A DNA stretch of 9,175 nucleotides from Acidimicrobiia bacterium (GTDB lineage Bacteria > Actinomycetota > Acidimicrobiia > Acidimicrobiales > JACDCH01): positions 1-9,175 of the forward strand of contig JACDCH010000051.1 in NCBI GenBank assembly GCA_013694495.1, in the 5' to 3' direction. Within the stretch, counting starts at the first letter, position 1; each line of letters opens with the position of its first letter. The translations under genes were made by a program, and so were the position numbers. The notes beneath the pieces were generated by a model. That model was given only the letters and a program-made list of their open reading frames with translations, was not told the origin of the DNA and did no database searches. Of the stretch, positions 7,959-9,175 are shown piece after piece.

Positions 7959-8876
7959 GTGACGCTGCCGTCGCCCGACGATGTGAGGCGGGCGACGGCG
8001 GGCCTCAGTGGCCGCATCCGGCGGACGCCGGTGTTCGAGGTCGACGGGCTCGGCCTCCTCAAACTCGAGCTCCTCCAGCGCTCGGGGTCGTTCAAGGCGC
8101 GGGGCGCCACGTGGCAGCTGCTCAACCGCGTCGACGACGCGCGAGCGCTCGGTGCGGTCGCCGCTTCGGGCGGGAACTTCGGGATCGCAACCGCCGACGC
8201 GGCCGCGCTCCTCGCCGTCCCCGCGACGATCTTTGTCGGCTCCACCATCGCCCCGGCCAAGATCGACAGGCTCCGGTCGGTCGGCGCCGAGGTCGAGGTG
8301 ATCGAGGGCGGCTACTTCGAGGCCCAGCAGGCCGCCACGGAACGGGCCGCGGCCAGCGGTGCCCTCCTGCTGCACCCGTACGACGACGAGCACATGGTCG
8401 CCGGCAACGGCTCCATGGCGGTGGAGATCGAGGAGGACGTGCCCGACGTCGACACGATCGTCGTGGCCGCCGGCGGGGGCGGGCTCCTGGCCGGCGTCCT
8501 GGCCTGGGTCACCGATCGCGTGCACGTGGTCGCCGTCGAGACCACGGGCACGGCCACGCTGGCGGCGGCGCTGGTGGCTGGCGAGCCGGTCCACGTCGAC
8601 GGCTCCGGTCTCTGCCGCGACAGCCTCAGCCCCGGTCTCATCGGCCGACTCGGGTGGGAGGCCGTGCAGCGGTGGTCGCCTACCAGCGTCGTTGTCTCCG
8701 ACGATGCCGTCGCCGACGCCCAGCGCCGCCTGTGGTCCACCTGCCGCCTGGCCGCCGAGCCCGGTGGCGCGTGCGCCCTCGCCGCCCTGACGTCGGGCGG
8801 GTGGGAGCCGCCGGTCGGGTCGCGGACGGTCGTCGTCGTGTGCGGTTCCAACGTCGACGTGGCGTCGGTGGTGTAG
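7959..8876 (+). CDS. PLP-dependent serine/threonine dehydratase-like enzyme (fold type II)
   Basis: This 305-residue single-domain enzyme belongs to the tryptophan-synthase-beta fold. The PLP Schiff-base lysine is Lys46 in SGSFKARGA (42-50). The substrate-carboxylate loop is ASGGNFGIA (69-77), where most threonine dehydratases have SSGNHG/A, so Phe replaces the usual His after Asn73. The phosphate-binding glycine loop is GGGGL (172-176). GNGSMAVEI (149-157), EPGGA (267-271) and CGSNVD (295-300, the site contacting the pyridine nitrogen) complete the set. There is no C-terminal ACT domain, so it is not the isoleucine-regulated biosynthetic IlvA. Likely reactions are deamination of serine, threonine or a hydroxy-aspartate, or racemisation; the exact substrate is not decided. 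GTG 7959 lies 4 nt after the terC stop; GTG 7983 is an alternative start. Confidence 0.87.
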   Translation: MTLPSPDDVRRATAGLSGRIRRTPVFEVDGLGLLKLELLQRSGSFKARGATWQLLNRVDDARALGAVAASGGNFGIATADAAALLAVPATIFVGSTIAPAKIDRLRSVGAEVEVIEGGYFEAQQAATERAAASGALLLHPYDDEHMVAGNGSMAVEIEEDVPDVDTIVVAAGGGGLLAGVLAWVTDRVHVVAVETTGTATLAAALVAGEPVHVDGSGLCRDSLSPGLIGRLGWEAVQRWSPTSVVVSDDAVADAQRRLWSTCRLAAEPGGACALAALTSGGWEPPVGSRTVVVVCGSNVDVASVV

Positions 8877-8886
8877 CAAGGACGCC

Positions 8887-9175
8887 GTGCGGGTTCGGGT
8901 CCTCGGCGGGCTCTCGGTCGATGGCGTGCCCGAACGCGAGCTGGGGAGCCGCAAGGGGCGAACCCTGCTCAAGGTCCTGGCCCTGGCGCGGGGCGCGCCG
9001 GTGACCGTGGACCGGCTGGCCGAGGTGCTGTGGGGCGACCGACAACCGGCCCGGCCCGCCGACCAGGTCGGGGTGCTCGTGTCTCGCCTGCGCGGCGTGC
9101 TCGGTGCCGAGCGCCTGCCCCGCGCCGACGCCGGCTACGCCCTCGTCACCGAGTGGCTCGACGTCGACGAACTGG
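8887..9175 (+). CDS. SARP/AfsR-type transcriptional regulator, N-terminal part (cut by the window edge)
   Basis: Only 96 codons are present and the frame runs off the window. The visible part is an OmpR/PhoB-type winged helix as found at the N-terminus of SARP/AfsR/BTAD regulators: RVRVLGGLSVDG (2-13) for the opening sheet; SRKGRTLLKVLALARG (21-36), the typical L-x-x-K/R-x-R-xLL pattern; VTVDRLAEVLWGD (39-51), the near-invariant LW; then the recognition-helix region VGVLVSRLRGVLG (61-73) and AGYALV (82-87). The GTG at 8887 has an AAGGA site 4 nt upstream and starts 10 nt after the dehydratase stop. A bacterial transcriptional activation domain probably follows; whether an NB-ARC/ATPase or TPR region comes after that cannot be seen here. 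Its target is unknown. Confidence 0.85.
   Translation, partial: MRVRVLGGLSVDGVPERELGSRKGRTLLKVLALARGAPVTVDRLAEVLWGDRQPARPADQVGVLVSRLRGVLGAERLPRADAGYALVTEWLDVDEL

Noticed and set aside
6779..8260. 493-codon minus-strand open frame over the riboswitch, terC and the dehydratase
   Set aside because: It runs through a structured riboswitch and two well-supported genes. Its translation is His/Asp/Glu/Arg low-complexity.

Overview
The window is GC-rich (roughly 70% by eye), with strong G/C preference at third codon positions, frequent GTG starts, a C-terminal DUF2510-like tail and a SARP-type regulator. This points to a high-GC actinobacterium. The proteins and promoter style would fit Acidimicrobiia, but the sequence alone cannot fix the taxon. 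Gene density is high and no gap without a gene exceeds about 165 bases. No tRNA, rRNA, CRISPR array, insertion sequence or prophage gene was seen.

Layout, left to right. An RDD-family membrane protein with a DUF2510-like tail (minus strand, 2-688) diverges from glyS, the glycyl-tRNA synthetase (755-2074). After a short gap with two overlapping hairpins comes a fused P-loop kinase-like plus class I methyltransferase protein (2157-3572). Its 3' end overlaps, tail to tail, a two-gene minus-strand operon: a 104-residue one-TM protein of unknown function (3700-4014) followed by a 58-residue ribbon-helix-helix DNA-binding protein (3520-3696). That operon has a clear TTGACG / TATCAG promoter. A perfect 12-bp palindrome, with flanking copies 11 bp away, lies over the predicted transcription start, which suggests autorepression by the small regulator. 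Divergent from it is ppdK, pyruvate phosphate dikinase (start taken at 4099, end 6738).

Downstream of ppdK is a yybP-ykoY-type manganese riboswitch (about 6764-6869) with a readable translational switch. It precedes a TerC/Alx-type metal exporter (6902-7954). A PLP fold-type II serine/threonine dehydratase-like gene starts 4 bases after terC (7959-8876). The 5' end of a SARP/AfsR-like regulator follows 10 bases later (8887 to the window edge). These three may be one transcript that begins with the Mn riboswitch.

Most of the content is housekeeping: translation, the pyruvate/PEP node and Mn homeostasis. The most interesting pieces are the small TM-protein/RHH operon with its helically phased operator, the riboswitch in which the P1 strand and the ribosome-binding site share the same pentamer, and the kinase-methyltransferase fusion. 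Two genes, glyS and ppdK, carry a TANNNT box exactly 8 nt before the start codon, the signature of leaderless actinobacterial transcripts.
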